Origin: Datisca glomerata
Taxonomy: Eukaryota; Streptophyta; Magnoliopsida; Cucurbitales; Datiscaceae
Length of the DNA stretch: 64,000 nt
Assembly (NCBI GenBank): GCA_003255025.1
Contig: QANY01008827.1
Coordinates: 112,315 to 176,314, forward strand
Direction of reading: 5' to 3'
The notes under the pieces are model-generated. The model saw only the letters and a program-made list of their open reading frames with translations. It did not search any database and was not told the origin of the DNA. This document shows, piece after piece, positions 63,557 to 64,000 of this stretch. Each line of letters opens with the position of its first letter. Position 1 is the first letter of the stretch. A program made the translations under genes and the position numbers.

Positions 63557-63968
63557 ATGTCAAATAGTAATGATAGTGGAGGAATGGCGGAAGGTGGTAT
63601 GCTGAAGTTACAAATGGAGGCGTTAGTGGGTGAATTTAAGAAAACATTAGGAGAGGGGCTTGAACGATTGCATGAGAGGATTGAAATGAATGAAACACGG
63701 GTGGAGACACCTAGAGCTCCAATTGGGCATCAGAGGGAGAGACGATCACCTAGGGTTGAGTATAAAGAAGAATTTGGGGACTACTTTGATGAAGAGGAGC
63801 AATATTCTCACAATGGAAAATTAGGCCATGGGATTGGAGATAGGGGATTCTGACATGGAACAAGAGAATATAGGTTTGGTGAGAGGGTGGATAATAATTT
63901 GGGTAGCATTAATATGAAGATACCATCATTGCAAGGCAAGAATGTGGAAATCAAAAGTGATTCAAAAG
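63557..63968 (+). pseudogene. Gypsy-1 gag N-terminus with stop and shared deletion
   Basis: 98 residues, MSNSNDSGGMAEGGM to GHGIGDRGF, then TGA as at 29,420. After the stop HGTREYRFGERVDNNLGSIN and MKIPSLQGKNVEIKSDSK follow. The jump from capsid start (QGKN) to the protease-side sequence (KSDSK) is the same as at 29,512, so both copies descend from one already deleted element. It is cut at about 63,968 by a LINE fragment. Confidence 0.87.
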
Positions 63969-64000
63969 ATCCCCATTTGGGTGAAACTTTGGAATGTTCC
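63969..64000 (+). pseudogene. LINE ORF1 fragment at the window edge
   Basis: The last 32 bases read PIWVKLWNV, equal to LPIWVKLWNVPIE of the LINE-A ORF1 at 48,100. It continues beyond the window. Confidence 0.65.

Overview
The window looks like nuclear heterochromatin of a flowering plant. Every coding trace I can recognise belongs to a retrotransposon: Ty3/gypsy-type and Ty1/copia-type LTR elements with initiator-tRNA-Met primer sites, and several families of plant L1-type LINEs with DUF4283-like ORF1 and endonuclease/reverse transcriptase ORF2. These are set in a satellite of about 169 bp, a nucleosome-sized unit. I found no host gene, tRNA, rRNA or CRISPR. The species cannot be told from the sequence.

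Layout. 1-2,852: the end of a gypsy-1 LTR (minus), then a copia RNase H fragment with a probable LTR. 2,924-13,414: a gypsy-2 LTR and gag, a truncated LINE-A, a LINE ORF1 piece, satellite, the rest of gypsy-2 on the opposite strand, and a LINE lacking ORF2. Turning 7,441-11,866 around would rejoin both the gypsy and the LINE ORF1, so this block appears inverted. 13,415-17,310: a decayed LINE carrying two nested retroinsertions, each with a clear target-site duplication (TSD). 17,311-22,220: satellite (minus orientation) split by a LINE-B. 22,221-32,842: minus-strand LINE-B and LINE ORF1, interrupted by a short LINE that is itself interrupted by a complete but non-autonomous gypsy-1 element (26,324-31,887). 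32,843-42,130: gypsy-3 LTR and gag, a LINE-A with an uninterrupted 1,222-residue ORF2, a gypsy-1 3' half and a LINE-B piece. 42,131-61,934: satellite (plus orientation) interrupted by two LINE-A copies, two solo LTRs, a LINE 5' stub and another gypsy-1. 61,935-64,000: another gypsy-1 LTR end, leader and gag, ending in a LINE fragment.

How it works together. The satellite is the substrate; removing the inserts restores its phase at several sites, so the elements landed inside a pre-existing array. LINE-A is the youngest LINE: two minus-strand copies are almost identical and one keeps a full ORF2. Gypsy-1 copies share an internal deletion and a gag stop, which marks a mobile non-autonomous subfamily whose LTR carries a 36-bp coding minisatellite. 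Coordinates of junctions come from reading and aligning by eye; family names (LINE-A/B/C/D, gypsy-1/2/3) are local labels, not database names.
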